In this document: in pieces, positions 7,301 through 14,234 of the stretch
Numbering within the stretch: the first letter of the stretch is position 1
How the letters are laid out: every line of letters begins with the position of its first letter
Source: Pseudomonas sp.
GTDB lineage: Bacteria; Pseudomonadota; Gammaproteobacteria; Pseudomonadales; Pseudomonadaceae
DNA: 19,375 bases
Direction: 5' to 3'
NCBI GenBank assembly: GCA_007117785.1
Contig: SKFV01000029.1
Location: forward strand, 1-19,375
Made by a program: the position numbers and the translations under genes
The notes under the pieces: model-generated
Seen by the model: the letters and a program-made list of their open reading frames with translations, nothing else
The model's database searches: none
Told to the model about the DNA's origin: nothing

Positions 7301-7900
7301 TCAGCTCTGATCGTAGTTCATGATCGACAATAGACGCAGCGGTACTTCCACAAGGGTTTCCGGCCCATGGGGTACCTCGGCATCAAAGGTCAGGCTGTCA
7401 CCCGGCCCCATCGGATAGAGTTGGTTGCCGTGGCGGTAGATCAACCGGCCCTGTAATAGATGTATGAACTCTGTACCGGGATGCGAAAAGGTCGGGAATT
7501 CCTCGGCGGCATCATCCATGGTGATCAGGTAGGCCTCGAAGCTTTTCTTCGGCCCCCGGGTATGGTTGAGCAACTGGTAGGTATGGCCCTTCTCGGTGCC
7601 GCGACGGACGACTTCAAGGCCTTCGCCACTGGTCACCAGCAGCGCGCCACCGCCCTGCTGATCATACTGGCTGAACAGCTTGGACATGGGCAGACCGAGC
7701 ACATCACAGAGGCGGGTCAGGGTATCCAGACTGGTGGAGACCTGGGCATTTTCGATCTTGCTCAACATGCCCTGACTGATCCCGGCGATACGCGCAACGT
7801 CGGTAATCTTAAGGCCCTGGGCCTGACGTTGGCGGCGGATCTGCAGGCCGAGATATTGTTCCAGCTTGAGTTTGGGTGGTGCGTCAGCAGTTTTGCTCAT
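7301..7900 (-). CDS. XRE-family regulator with C-terminal cupin sensor domain
   Basis: 199 residues from ATG 7900; a GTG three codons earlier (7909) is possible and neither has a strong ribosome site. Residues 20-75 form a helix-turn-helix: LQIRRQRQAQGLKITDVA, then GISQGMLSKIENAQ. Residues about 120-195 form a cupin barrel (TFSHPGTEFIHLLQGRL, then PGDSLTFDAEVPHGPE). Proteins of this plan (PuuR and relatives) typically repress amine, amino-acid or polyamine catabolic genes and release DNA when the cupin binds a ligand. The gene is divergent from gmaS across 243 bp, so control of the methylamine operon, and possibly of itself, is the natural inference. A 5-bp dyad over the gmaS start region (8086-8102) is a candidate site. 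The identity of the ligand is not visible. Confidence 0.9.
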   Translation of the reverse strand: MSKTADAPPKLKLEQYLGLQIRRQRQAQGLKITDVARIAGISQGMLSKIENAQVSTSLDTLTRLCDVLGLPMSKLFSQYDQQGGGALLVTSGEGLEVVRRGTEKGHTYQLLNHTRGPKKSFEAYLITMDDAAEEFPTFSHPGTEFIHLLQGRLIYRHGNQLYPMGPGDSLTFDAEVPHGPETLVEVPLRLLSIMNYDQS

Positions 7901-8039
7901 GGGTTGCACGTTTTCTGTTCAGTAATTTAATTTTCGCACTGAGAATGTGCATCAGGCAGCAGTCCAATGCAAGCGTGAGCAGCATCATTCCGACGATTAC
8001 GGGCACGATAACCCCTTGGTCCCGCAGCTTTCGTGCCAT
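7884..8039 (-). CDS. Candidate 51-residue single-pass membrane protein overlapping the regulator start
   Basis: A short minus-strand frame runs from ATG 8039 to TGA 7884. It encodes MARKLRDQ, then a hydrophobic stretch of about 20 residues (VPVIVGMMLLTLALDCCLM), then a basic tail (KIKLLNRKRATHEQNC). The charged-hydrophobic-charged layout is that of a small inner-membrane protein, and codon third positions are about 60% G or C. The last 17 nt overlap the start of the regulator in another frame, which would allow translational coupling. Weak points: the ATG lies in a small hairpin (GTGCC/GGCAC), its own ribosome site is poor, and a GTG further in (within GVIVPVIV), preceded by AAGGGG at 5 nt, may be the true start. 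I do not recognise a family. Confidence 0.4.
   Translation of the reverse strand: MARKLRDQGVIVPVIVGMMLLTLALDCCLMHILSAKIKLLNRKRATHEQNC
8002..8037. promoter_or_regulatory. Inverted repeat GGCACGA-N22-TCGTGCC upstream of the gmaS promoter
   Basis: Two 7-bp arms, 8002-8008 and 8031-8037, are centred near 8019, about 78 bp before the expected gmaS start. This is a usual distance for a sigma-54 activator site. A third copy of GGCAC (8042-8046) can pair with the second arm to give a short hairpin followed by six T. The spacing of 22 nt equals that of the repeat upstream of the chemoreceptor promoter. The role is inference. Confidence 0.4.
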
Positions 8040-8069
8040 CGGGCACTTTTTTCGCTGATATCAACCATT

Positions 8070-8086
8070 CTGGCAAGGCAATTGCA
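8070..8086 (+). promoter_or_regulatory. Sigma-54 promoter for gmaS-mgsABC-folD
   Basis: The plus strand reads CTGGCAAGGCAATTGCA. GG (8072-8073) and GC (8084-8085) are exactly 10 nt apart, and the only departure from the consensus core is A for C in TGGCAC. Expected start is near 8097, a leader of about 47 nt. Control by a nitrogen regulator such as NtrC, or by a dedicated amine-responsive activator, would make sense for a methylamine operon but no such gene is visible here. Confidence 0.75.
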
Positions 8087-8102
8087 TTTCCTCTGGTGAA
8101 AT
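8086..8102. promoter_or_regulatory. ATTTC-N7-GAAAT dyad over the gmaS start site, possible XRE-cupin operator
   Basis: Five-base arms flank a 7-nt spacer and cover the -12 edge to about +5 of the predicted sigma-54 promoter. The position suits a repressor, and the divergent XRE-cupin protein is the obvious candidate. The arms are short and the call is weak. Confidence 0.3.
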
Positions 8103-8143
8103 ATAAATTCTCAAGCGGAATAACCAGCAGGAGCGCCTTACCC

Positions 8144-9478
8144 ATGTTGCCCACTGAAACGCAGCAGCTTATCGAGCAGCACGGCATCAAATATGTGCTG
8201 GCCCAGTTTGTCGACATTCATGGCTCGGCAAAAACCAAATCCGTCCCCGTCAGTGGGCTGGCCGCTGTCGCCGAAGCGGGCGCCGGCTTTGCCGGTTTTG
8301 CCGTCTGCGGTATGGGAATGGAGCCTCACGGCCCCGACTTCATGGCCAAGGGCGATCTCTCGACCCTGACCCCGGTGCCCTGGCAGCCGGGCTATGGCCG
8401 GGTACTCTGTATCGGTCACGTCAATGGCGAGCCGCACCCCTACGATACCCGTTATGTCCTGCAGCAACAGATTGCTCGCCTGAGCGCTCGCGGCTGGACC
8501 ATGAATACCGGCGTTGAGCCGGAGTTCAGCCTGTTTCGCCGTGATGCCCAGGGCCAGCTGCAACTGGTCGACAGCAGTGACAATCTGGACAAGCCCTGCT
8601 ACGACTACAAGGGGCTGTCGCGTTCACGCGAGTTTCTGGAAAAGCTCACCGAGTCCCTGCAGCAGGTTGGCTATGACATTTATCAGATCGATCATGAGGA
8701 TGCCAACGGTCAGTTCGAGATCAACTATACCTATAGCGATGCCATGACCTCGGCAGATCGCTTTACTTTCTTCCGCATGGCCGCCGGCGAGATTGCCAAC
8801 GAGCTGGGCATTATCTGTTCCTTTATGCCCAAGCCGGATGCCACCCGCACCGGTAACGGCATGCATTTCCATGTCTCGGTTGCCGATGCCGAGAATCCCA
8901 ACCTGTTCCATGATGACAGCGACCCGCGTGGCATGGGCCTGTCGAAACTGGGCTACCACTTTGCCGCCGGCCTGCTCGCTCACGCCCCAGCCCTCTGTGC
9001 CTTCTCTGCCCCGACGGTGAATTCCTACAAGCGGCTGGTGGTCGGCCGTTCGCTGTCCGGCGCGACCTGGGCTCCGGCCTTCGTCGCCTATGGCGACAAC
9101 AACCGCTCGGCCATGGTGCGCATACCCTATGGGCGTATCGAATACCGCCTGCCGGATGCCGGCTGCAATCCCTATCTGGTCACCGCTGCGATCATCGCCG
9201 CCGGGCTGGATGGTATCGAGCGCGAGCTGGATCCCGGGGAGCCGTGCAATGAAAACCTCTACACCATGAGCCTGGAAGATATTGCCGCGCGGGGTATTGC
9301 CACCTTGCCGCAAAACCTCAATGAGGCTTGTCAGGCACTGGAGGACGATCCCTTGTTCCGCAATACCCTGGGCCATGAAATCGTTGACGAGTTTATTGCC
9401 CTCAAGCGTGCCGAGTGGGTCGAGTACAGCCGGCATGTCAGCGACTGGGAAGTGCAGCGCTATACCGAATTTTTCTGA
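8144..9478 (+). CDS. gmaS: Gamma-glutamylmethylamide synthetase (type III glutamine synthetase-like, GlnT family)
   Basis: 444 residues, the usual GmaS length, from ATG 8144 with AGGAG 10 nt upstream; an in-frame start at 8033 would add a low-complexity leader and lie before the promoter. The enzyme joins methylamine to the gamma-carboxylate of glutamate with ATP. Glutamine-synthetase features are present: DIHGSAKTKSVP (24-35), EPEFSLF metal ligands (125-131), GNGMHFHVS (237-245), NNRSAMVRIP (319-328) and EYRLPDAGCNPY (333-344). Homologues are often annotated as type III glutamine synthetase. The identity as GmaS rests on the directly following mgsABC genes, which form N-methylglutamate synthase. 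It is the first gene of a tight five-gene operon and is preceded by a sigma-54 promoter. Confidence 0.92.
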   Translation: MLPTETQQLIEQHGIKYVLAQFVDIHGSAKTKSVPVSGLAAVAEAGAGFAGFAVCGMGMEPHGPDFMAKGDLSTLTPVPWQPGYGRVLCIGHVNGEPHPYDTRYVLQQQIARLSARGWTMNTGVEPEFSLFRRDAQGQLQLVDSSDNLDKPCYDYKGLSRSREFLEKLTESLQQVGYDIYQIDHEDANGQFEINYTYSDAMTSADRFTFFRMAAGEIANELGIICSFMPKPDATRTGNGMHFHVSVADAENPNLFHDDSDPRGMGLSKLGYHFAAGLLAHAPALCAFSAPTVNSYKRLVVGRSLSGATWAPAFVAYGDNNRSAMVRIPYGRIEYRLPDAGCNPYLVTAAIIAAGLDGIERELDPGEPCNENLYTMSLEDIAARGIATLPQNLNEACQALEDDPLFRNTLGHEIVDEFIALKRAEWVEYSRHVSDWEVQRYTEFF

Positions 9479-9503
9479 GGCCGTTCAGGCGTGAGGACAG
9501 ACT

Positions 9504-10418
9504 ATGTGTGGAATTGTCGGGTTGTATCTGAAAAACCCTGCACTGGAAAACCAACTGGGTGCGCTCTTTGCGCCCATGTTGCTGGCGATGACCGACCGCG
9601 GGCCGGACAGCGCCGGTTTTGCCATCTATGGCGATGAAGTGGCCGCCGACTGGATCAAGCTGACACTGCAAAGCGCGCAAAGCGCGCAAAGTGACTATGC
9701 CTGGCCGGTATTGCTTGGCGAGCTGGAAAGCCGCCTTGGCTGCGGCCTGGAGTGGTTTCGCAATAACAATGCGGTAGTGCTGAAAACCGACGCCGAGGAG
9801 GTGGCGGTACGCAGCGCACTGGCTGAACTGGCGCCGGAAATCCGCATCATGAGTTGCGGCCAGAGTATCGAGATTCTCAAGGGTATGGGTCTGCCGGCTG
9901 CGATCAGCAGCGGTTATAACCTGCCCGGCATGCGCGGTAGCCACATCATCGGGCACACCCGCATGGCCACTGAAAGCGCGGTCACCATGGAGGGTAGTCA
10001 TCCCTTCTCCACCGGCAATGACCTGTGCCTGGTACACAACGGCTCGCTCTCCAATCACAGCCGTTTGCGCCTGCGACTGCAACGTCAGGGGCTGGTGTTT
10101 GAAACCGAGAATGACAGTGAGGTGGCTGCTGGTTACCTGACCTGGCGACTGCGCCAGGGCGATACCTTGCAGCAGGCGCTGGACCATGCGTTGCAGGATC
10201 TGGATGGCTTTTTCACTTTTGCCATCGGCACCCGTCAGGGTTTTGCAGTGATCCGCGATCCGATCGCCTGCAAACCGGCGGTGCTGGCGGAAACCGAGGA
10301 TTACGTCGCCATGGCCTCGGAGTATCAGGCGCTGGCTGGTCTGCCGGGTATCGAAAACGCCCGGGTCTGGGAGCCGGAGCCAGCCACCCTGTACATCTGG
10401 GAACGGCCGGCGGCCTGA
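9504..10418 (+). CDS. mgsA: N-methylglutamate synthase subunit A, class II glutamine amidotransferase domain
   Basis: 304 residues. The protein opens MCGIVG, so Cys2 becomes the N-terminal nucleophile after Met removal, as in all class II amidotransferases. DRGPDSAGF (31-39), HTRMAT (151-156), HNGS (178-181) and DSE (204-206) supply the rest of the active site. In glutamate synthase this domain takes ammonia from glutamine; in N-methylglutamate synthase it is thought to take methylamine from gamma-glutamylmethylamide. GAGGA stands 7 nt before the ATG, and the gap to gmaS is 25 bp. A small tandem repeat of AGCGCGCAA near 9670-9690 encodes SAQSAQS in a loop region. It belongs to the same family as GlxB; the context supports MgsA. 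Confidence 0.93.
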   Translation: MCGIVGLYLKNPALENQLGALFAPMLLAMTDRGPDSAGFAIYGDEVAADWIKLTLQSAQSAQSDYAWPVLLGELESRLGCGLEWFRNNNAVVLKTDAEEVAVRSALAELAPEIRIMSCGQSIEILKGMGLPAAISSGYNLPGMRGSHIIGHTRMATESAVTMEGSHPFSTGNDLCLVHNGSLSNHSRLRLRLQRQGLVFETENDSEVAAGYLTWRLRQGDTLQQALDHALQDLDGFFTFAIGTRQGFAVIRDPIACKPAVLAETEDYVAMASEYQALAGLPGIENARVWEPEPATLYIWERPAA

Positions 10419-10428
10419 GGAGAACAAC

Positions 10429-11112
10429 ATGCAACATATCGATCTGGCGCACAGCACGGTGCGCGAACTCAACCAGCAATTGCACGCCCAGGCCGGGCAA
10501 GTCAGCGAACGGGAGTGGGTGGTACAGAACCCCGCCGGCAAGCACAACCTGGCGGTTGGCCTTAGTGAAGGCCTGGCGATAGAGATTCAGGGGCATACCG
10601 GCTATTACTGCGCCGGGATGAATCAGAAAGCCAGCGTGACGGTAAACGGCAATGTCGGTGTCGGCGTGGCGGAAAACATGATGTCCGGCCGCGTGCATAT
10701 CAAGGGCAATGCCTCGCAGTCGGCGGGTGCTACTGCCCATGGTGGTCTGCTGATTATCGACGGTGATGCCGGTGCGCGTTGCGGTATCTCGCTCAAGGGC
10801 GCCGATATCGTGGTCGGCGGCAGTATCGGTCACATGAGCTGCTTTATGGCCCAGGCCGGACGCGTGGTGGTGCTGGGTGATGCCGGCGATGCGCTGGGTG
10901 ATTCGCTGTACGAAACCCGTATCTATGTGCGCGGCACGGTCAAGTCACTGGGCTCGGATTGTGTGGAAAAACCCATGCGCGCCGAGCATCTGGAAGAGCT
11001 GGCCGAATTGCTCCACCGCGCCGGTTACGACGCCGATCCGGCCAGTTTCAAACGCTATGGCTCGGCACGTGAACTCTACAACTTCAAGGTCGACAACGCG
11101 GCAGCCTACTGA
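10429..11112 (+). CDS. mgsB: N-methylglutamate synthase subunit B, GXGXG beta-helix domain
   Basis: 227 residues, homologous to the C-terminal domain of large-subunit glutamate synthase (GlxC family). Repeated glycine turns mark a right-handed beta-helix: GNVGVGVAENMMSGRVHIKG (74-93), GDAGARCGISLKGADIVVGG (112-131) and GDAGDALGDSLYETRIYVRG (150-169). The domain is structural, holding the amidotransferase and FMN subunits in place, and has no active site of its own. The ATG has AGGAG close upstream and lies 10 bp after mgsA. Splitting glutamate synthase into three separate chains A, B and C is the known layout of N-methylglutamate synthase. Confidence 0.92.
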   Translation: MQHIDLAHSTVRELNQQLHAQAGQVSEREWVVQNPAGKHNLAVGLSEGLAIEIQGHTGYYCAGMNQKASVTVNGNVGVGVAENMMSGRVHIKGNASQSAGATAHGGLLIIDGDAGARCGISLKGADIVVGGSIGHMSCFMAQAGRVVVLGDAGDALGDSLYETRIYVRGTVKSLGSDCVEKPMRAEHLEELAELLHRAGYDADPASFKRYGSARELYNFKVDNAAAY

Positions 11113-11135
11113 GCGCCCGCAGTGAGGAACACAAG

Positions 11136-12461
11136 ATGACAGACAAATACCCACCGGTACTGCGTGAGTCGGCCACCTTTGATCGCCTGACCATCCAGGA
11201 AATCCAGCGCGCGGCAGAAACCGGCATCTACGATATCCGCGGCGGTGGCACCAAGCGCAAGGTGCCGCATTTTGATGATCTGCTGTTGCTGGGTGCCAGC
11301 ATGTCGCGCTATCCCCTCGAAGGCTATCGGGAAAAGTGCGGAACCGATGTGGTACTCGGCACCCGTTTCGCCAAAAAGCCGATTCATCTGGCGATTCCGG
11401 TGACCATTGCGGGCATGAGTTTTGGGGCCTTGTCAGCTCAGGCCAAGGAAGCCCTGGGCCGCGGTGCCAGCACCGTGGGCACCAGTACCACCACCGGTGA
11501 TGGCGGCATGACGCCGGAAGAGCGCGGGCAATCACGGCATCTGGTCTACCAGTACCTGCCTTCGCGTTACGGTATGAACCCGGATGACCTGCGCAAGGCG
11601 GATGCGATTGAAATCGTGCTGGGCCAGGGCGCCAAGCCGGGTGGTGGCGGTATGTTGCTGGGCATGAAAGTCACCGAACGGGTGGCCGGCATGCGCACCC
11701 TGCCGATCGGGGTTGACCAGCGCAGTGCCTGCCGCCACCCGGACTGGACCGGCCCGGATGATCTGGCGATCAAGATTGCCGAATTGCGTGAAATTACCGA
11801 CTGGGAAAAGCCGATTTACGTCAAGATCGGTGCCAGCCGGCCCTATTATGACGTCAAGCTGGCGGTCAAGGCGGGGGCCGATGTGATTGTGCTCGATGGC
11901 ATGCAGGGCGGCACCGCAGCGACTCAGGATGTGTTTATCGAACACGTGGGTATCCCGATTCTCAGCGCCATCCCGCAGGCCGTGCAGGCCTTGCAGGAAA
12001 TGGATATGCACCGTGAAGTGCAGCTGATTGTGTCGGGCGGTATTCGCAGTGGCGCCGATGTGGCCAAGGCCATGGCCCTGGGCGCGGATGCGGTAGCCAT
12101 TGGCACGGCGGCACTGATTGCCCTGGGTGACAACCATCCGCGTTGGGATGCCGAGCTGCGTGACATCGGTTCAGCGGCCGGCTATTACGATGACTGGCAG
12201 AACGGTCAGGACCCGGCCGGGATTACCACCCAGAATCCGGAACTGGCCAAGCGCCTCGATCCGGTCGAAGGCGGCCGTCGGCTGGCCAATTATCTGCGGG
12301 TGATGGTGCTGGAAGCACAGACCATGGCGCGCGCTTGCGGCAAATCGCACCTGCTCAACCTGGACCCGGAAGATCTGGTCGCCCTGACGGTGGAATCCGC
12401 TGCCATGGCCCGCGTGCCTCTGGCCGGCACCCAGTGGGTGCCCGGGCAGCAGGGGTATTGA
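11136..12461 (+). CDS. mgsC: N-methylglutamate synthase subunit C, FMN-binding glutamate synthase domain
   Basis: 441 residues with the TIM-barrel FMN domain of glutamate synthases (GlxD family): PVTIAGMSFGALS (88-100), GQGAKPGGGGML (163-173), PIYVKIGAS (226-234), VLDGMQGGTAATQ (252-264), IVSGGIRSGADVAKA (298-312) and GADAVAIGTAALIALG (316-331). It reduces the imine formed from 2-oxoglutarate and methylamine to N-methylglutamate. Only three cysteines occur and none lie after ALIALG, where bacterial GltB carries its 3Fe-4S cysteines; electrons must reach the FMN otherwise. TGAGGA lies a few nt before the ATG and the gap to mgsB is 23 bp. The stop is 3 bp before folD. Confidence 0.93.
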   Translation: MTDKYPPVLRESATFDRLTIQEIQRAAETGIYDIRGGGTKRKVPHFDDLLLLGASMSRYPLEGYREKCGTDVVLGTRFAKKPIHLAIPVTIAGMSFGALSAQAKEALGRGASTVGTSTTTGDGGMTPEERGQSRHLVYQYLPSRYGMNPDDLRKADAIEIVLGQGAKPGGGGMLLGMKVTERVAGMRTLPIGVDQRSACRHPDWTGPDDLAIKIAELREITDWEKPIYVKIGASRPYYDVKLAVKAGADVIVLDGMQGGTAATQDVFIEHVGIPILSAIPQAVQALQEMDMHREVQLIVSGGIRSGADVAKAMALGADAVAIGTAALIALGDNHPRWDAELRDIGSAAGYYDDWQNGQDPAGITTQNPELAKRLDPVEGGRRLANYLRVMVLEAQTMARACGKSHLLNLDPEDLVALTVESAAMARVPLAGTQWVPGQQGY

Positions 12462-12464
12462 GCC

Positions 12465-13349
12465 ATGGCCGACCTTACCGACCCGCAGGTCAGTGCCCGG
12501 CTGCTGGATGGTCGGGCACTGGCTGCGCAGGTGTGTATACAACTGGCAGCGGTTATTCGCCAGCGTCAGGCTGAGGGGTTACCGCCGCCTGGCCTGGCAG
12601 TGATTCTGGTGGGGGATGACCCGGCCTCGCAGGTCTATGTGCAGCACAAGATCCGCGCCTGTGCCGAGGTGGGAGTGCATTCCTTCAGCCACCGCTTGCC
12701 GGCCGATACCGACGAAGCGGCGCTGTTGGCGCTGATCCGGACCTTGAACGCAGACCCGGCAGTGCACGGTATTTTGCTGCAATTGCCGTTACCGGCCGGG
12801 CTGGATAGCCGCCGTCTGCTGCAAGCGATTGCTCCGCACAAGGATGTGGACGGTTTTCATCCGCACAATCTGGGTTTGCTGGCGGCGGGTTTGCCAGCCT
12901 TGCGGCCCTGCACGCCCAAGGGGTGTATGCGCCTGCTGGAGTTTGCCGGGGTCGATTGCTGTGGCCAGCAGGCCCTGGTGATCGGGGCCTCGACCATTGT
13001 CGGCCGGCCCATGGCGCTGGAGCTGCTGCGTGCCGAGGCCACGGTGAGCATAGCGCACAAGGCAACAAGTGACTTGCCAGGGCTGGTTGCCCAGGCGGAT
13101 ATTCTGGTTGTCGCCACCGGCGTGCCGGGGCTGGTCAGAGGGGAATGGATCAAACCGGGTGCGGTGGTGCTGGATGTGGGTATCAATCGTCTGGCTGATG
13201 GGCGACTGGTTGGGGATGTGGATTTTGCCGGCGCCCGTCAGCGCGCCAGCTGGATCAGCCCGGTACCGGGCGGTGTCGGCCCGATGACCATTGCTTGCCT
13301 GCTAGAAAATACCCTGCAAGCCGCTACCTTGGCTGCGGCACACCCATAA
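12465..13349 (+). CDS. folD: Bifunctional methylene-tetrahydrofolate dehydrogenase/methenyl-tetrahydrofolate cyclohydrolase
   Basis: 294 residues, normal for FolD. It oxidises 5,10-methylene-tetrahydrofolate to the methenyl form with NADP and hydrolyses that to 10-formyl-tetrahydrofolate. VILVGDDPASQVYVQHK (46-62) contains the catalytic Lys (62); KDVDGFHPHNLG (126-137), VIGASTIVGRPM (172-183) with the nucleotide-binding turn, and PGGVGPMT (268-275) are all present. It begins 3 bp after mgsC with no strong ribosome site, so coupled translation is likely. In this operon it carries methyl carbon from N-methylglutamate oxidation toward the PurU substrate; it could be a second copy beside a housekeeping folD elsewhere. 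Its last 26 bp overlap the convergent binding-protein gene. Confidence 0.95.
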   Translation: MADLTDPQVSARLLDGRALAAQVCIQLAAVIRQRQAEGLPPPGLAVILVGDDPASQVYVQHKIRACAEVGVHSFSHRLPADTDEAALLALIRTLNADPAVHGILLQLPLPAGLDSRRLLQAIAPHKDVDGFHPHNLGLLAAGLPALRPCTPKGCMRLLEFAGVDCCGQQALVIGASTIVGRPMALELLRAEATVSIAHKATSDLPGLVAQADILVVATGVPGLVRGEWIKPGAVVLDVGINRLADGRLVGDVDFAGARQRASWISPVPGGVGPMTIACLLENTLQAATLAAAHP

Positions 13350-14085
13350 TGCGCTCCAGCTCACCATTGGCACGCAGCTGCTCCAGCGCTGCGACCAAGG
13401 GTTCGACACGGCTGTCGGCAACATGCTCACGATGGCGATAAAGGTAGGCCATTTGCTCTTCGGCATGCAGCTCGATACGCCAGTCATCTACCGGCGAACC
13501 CATCTCCTGCAGGGTGTAATGCAGCACCTGTTCACTGCTGATCAGGGCATCCAGACGCCCGATCTGCAGCATGGTTATCGCCTGCTCCAGGTGATGCACT
13601 GGAATCTTGATGATCGAGCGGTCGACCTCGAAGGCGCTGCCATAGAAGGTGCCACGGATATAACCGACCGTCTTCCCAGACAAGGCGGGCAGGGTCAGTT
13701 CATCACTGTAGTTACGTGGCGCAACCAGCATAAAGCGGGTGCTCAGAATGGGGGCACCCCGAGCGGCAAAGCGGTCAACCACCGGGTTGGCAAATAGGAT
13801 GCTGACATCCCCTTGGCCGCGCTCAAAATCGTGCAACAGGCGTTGATGGGGGAGCATGCGCAGCTCCAGGGCTTGTCCGCTGATGCTTTCCAGTTCGGCA
13901 AAAAGATCCGGCAACAGACCGCGGAGGTTCTGCTCCTTGTCTTCATAGGCCCAGGGCCAGACATCTGCAACCAGCACCTGCAAAGGGGCGGAGGACGACT
14001 CTGCTGGTGAAGCCGATACGCCACTACTCAAGGTTAACAGACAGGTTAACAGCAGCCAGCACCAGCTGGCACCAGAGCGGATCAC
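13324..14085 (-). CDS. Orphan periplasmic solute-binding protein (SBP_bac_3), paralogue 1
   Basis: 253 residues. GTG 14085 is preceded by GGAGG at 10 nt. An N-terminal signal peptide (WCWLLLTCLLTLSSGVSA) leads to the mature domain, which starts PLQVLVADVWPWAYED. Type-3 binding-protein features follow: LRGLLPDLFAELE, then GDVSILFANPVVDRF, GKTVGYIRGTFYGS and GRLDALISSEQVLHYTL. No permease or ATPase genes adjoin it, so it may feed a transporter encoded elsewhere or act as a sensor ligand carrier. The gene is 149 bp downstream of a close paralogue with the same strand and overlaps the 3' end of folD. Ligand unknown. Confidence 0.82.
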   Translation of the reverse strand: MIRSGASWCWLLLTCLLTLSSGVSASPAESSSAPLQVLVADVWPWAYEDKEQNLRGLLPDLFAELESISGQALELRMLPHQRLLHDFERGQGDVSILFANPVVDRFAARGAPILSTRFMLVAPRNYSDELTLPALSGKTVGYIRGTFYGSAFEVDRSIIKIPVHHLEQAITMLQIGRLDALISSEQVLHYTLQEMGSPVDDWRIELHAEEQMAYLYRHREHVADSRVEPLVAALEQLRANGELERIMGVPQPR

Positions 14086-14234
14086 GATGGTTCAGCCTCC
14101 TGGCCTCGTAAAATGACCATTATAGCTGGCCGAATACTTTTATCCTGGCGATGCTCACGGGATGGTTGTTTTGCTCAAGGGACTGCAAAAAAGTCCGGAG
14201 AAGTGGAGCAAATGCTCGGTGTCCATCGTGTGGA

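Noticed and set aside
8033..8052. GTGCC-ATCG-GGCAC hairpin followed by six T, resembling a plus-strand terminator
   Set aside because: The stem has only 5 bp and no plus-strand gene or known start lies upstream of it; kept only as part of the regulatory interval.
8033..8143. Longer GmaS start in the same frame at 8033
   Set aside because: It lies upstream of the sigma-54 promoter, lacks a ribosome site and would add residues not typical of the family; ATG 8144 has AGGAG.
9665..9692. Tandem repeat AGCGCGCAA in mgsA as a possible phase-variable tract
   Set aside because: The unit is 9 nt, so copy changes keep the frame (SAQSAQS); it is probably harmless loop variation.
8624..10547. Long minus-strand frames opposite gmaS and mgsA
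   Set aside because: GC-rich coding sequence often leaves an open antisense frame; the plus-strand proteins carry all family motifs.
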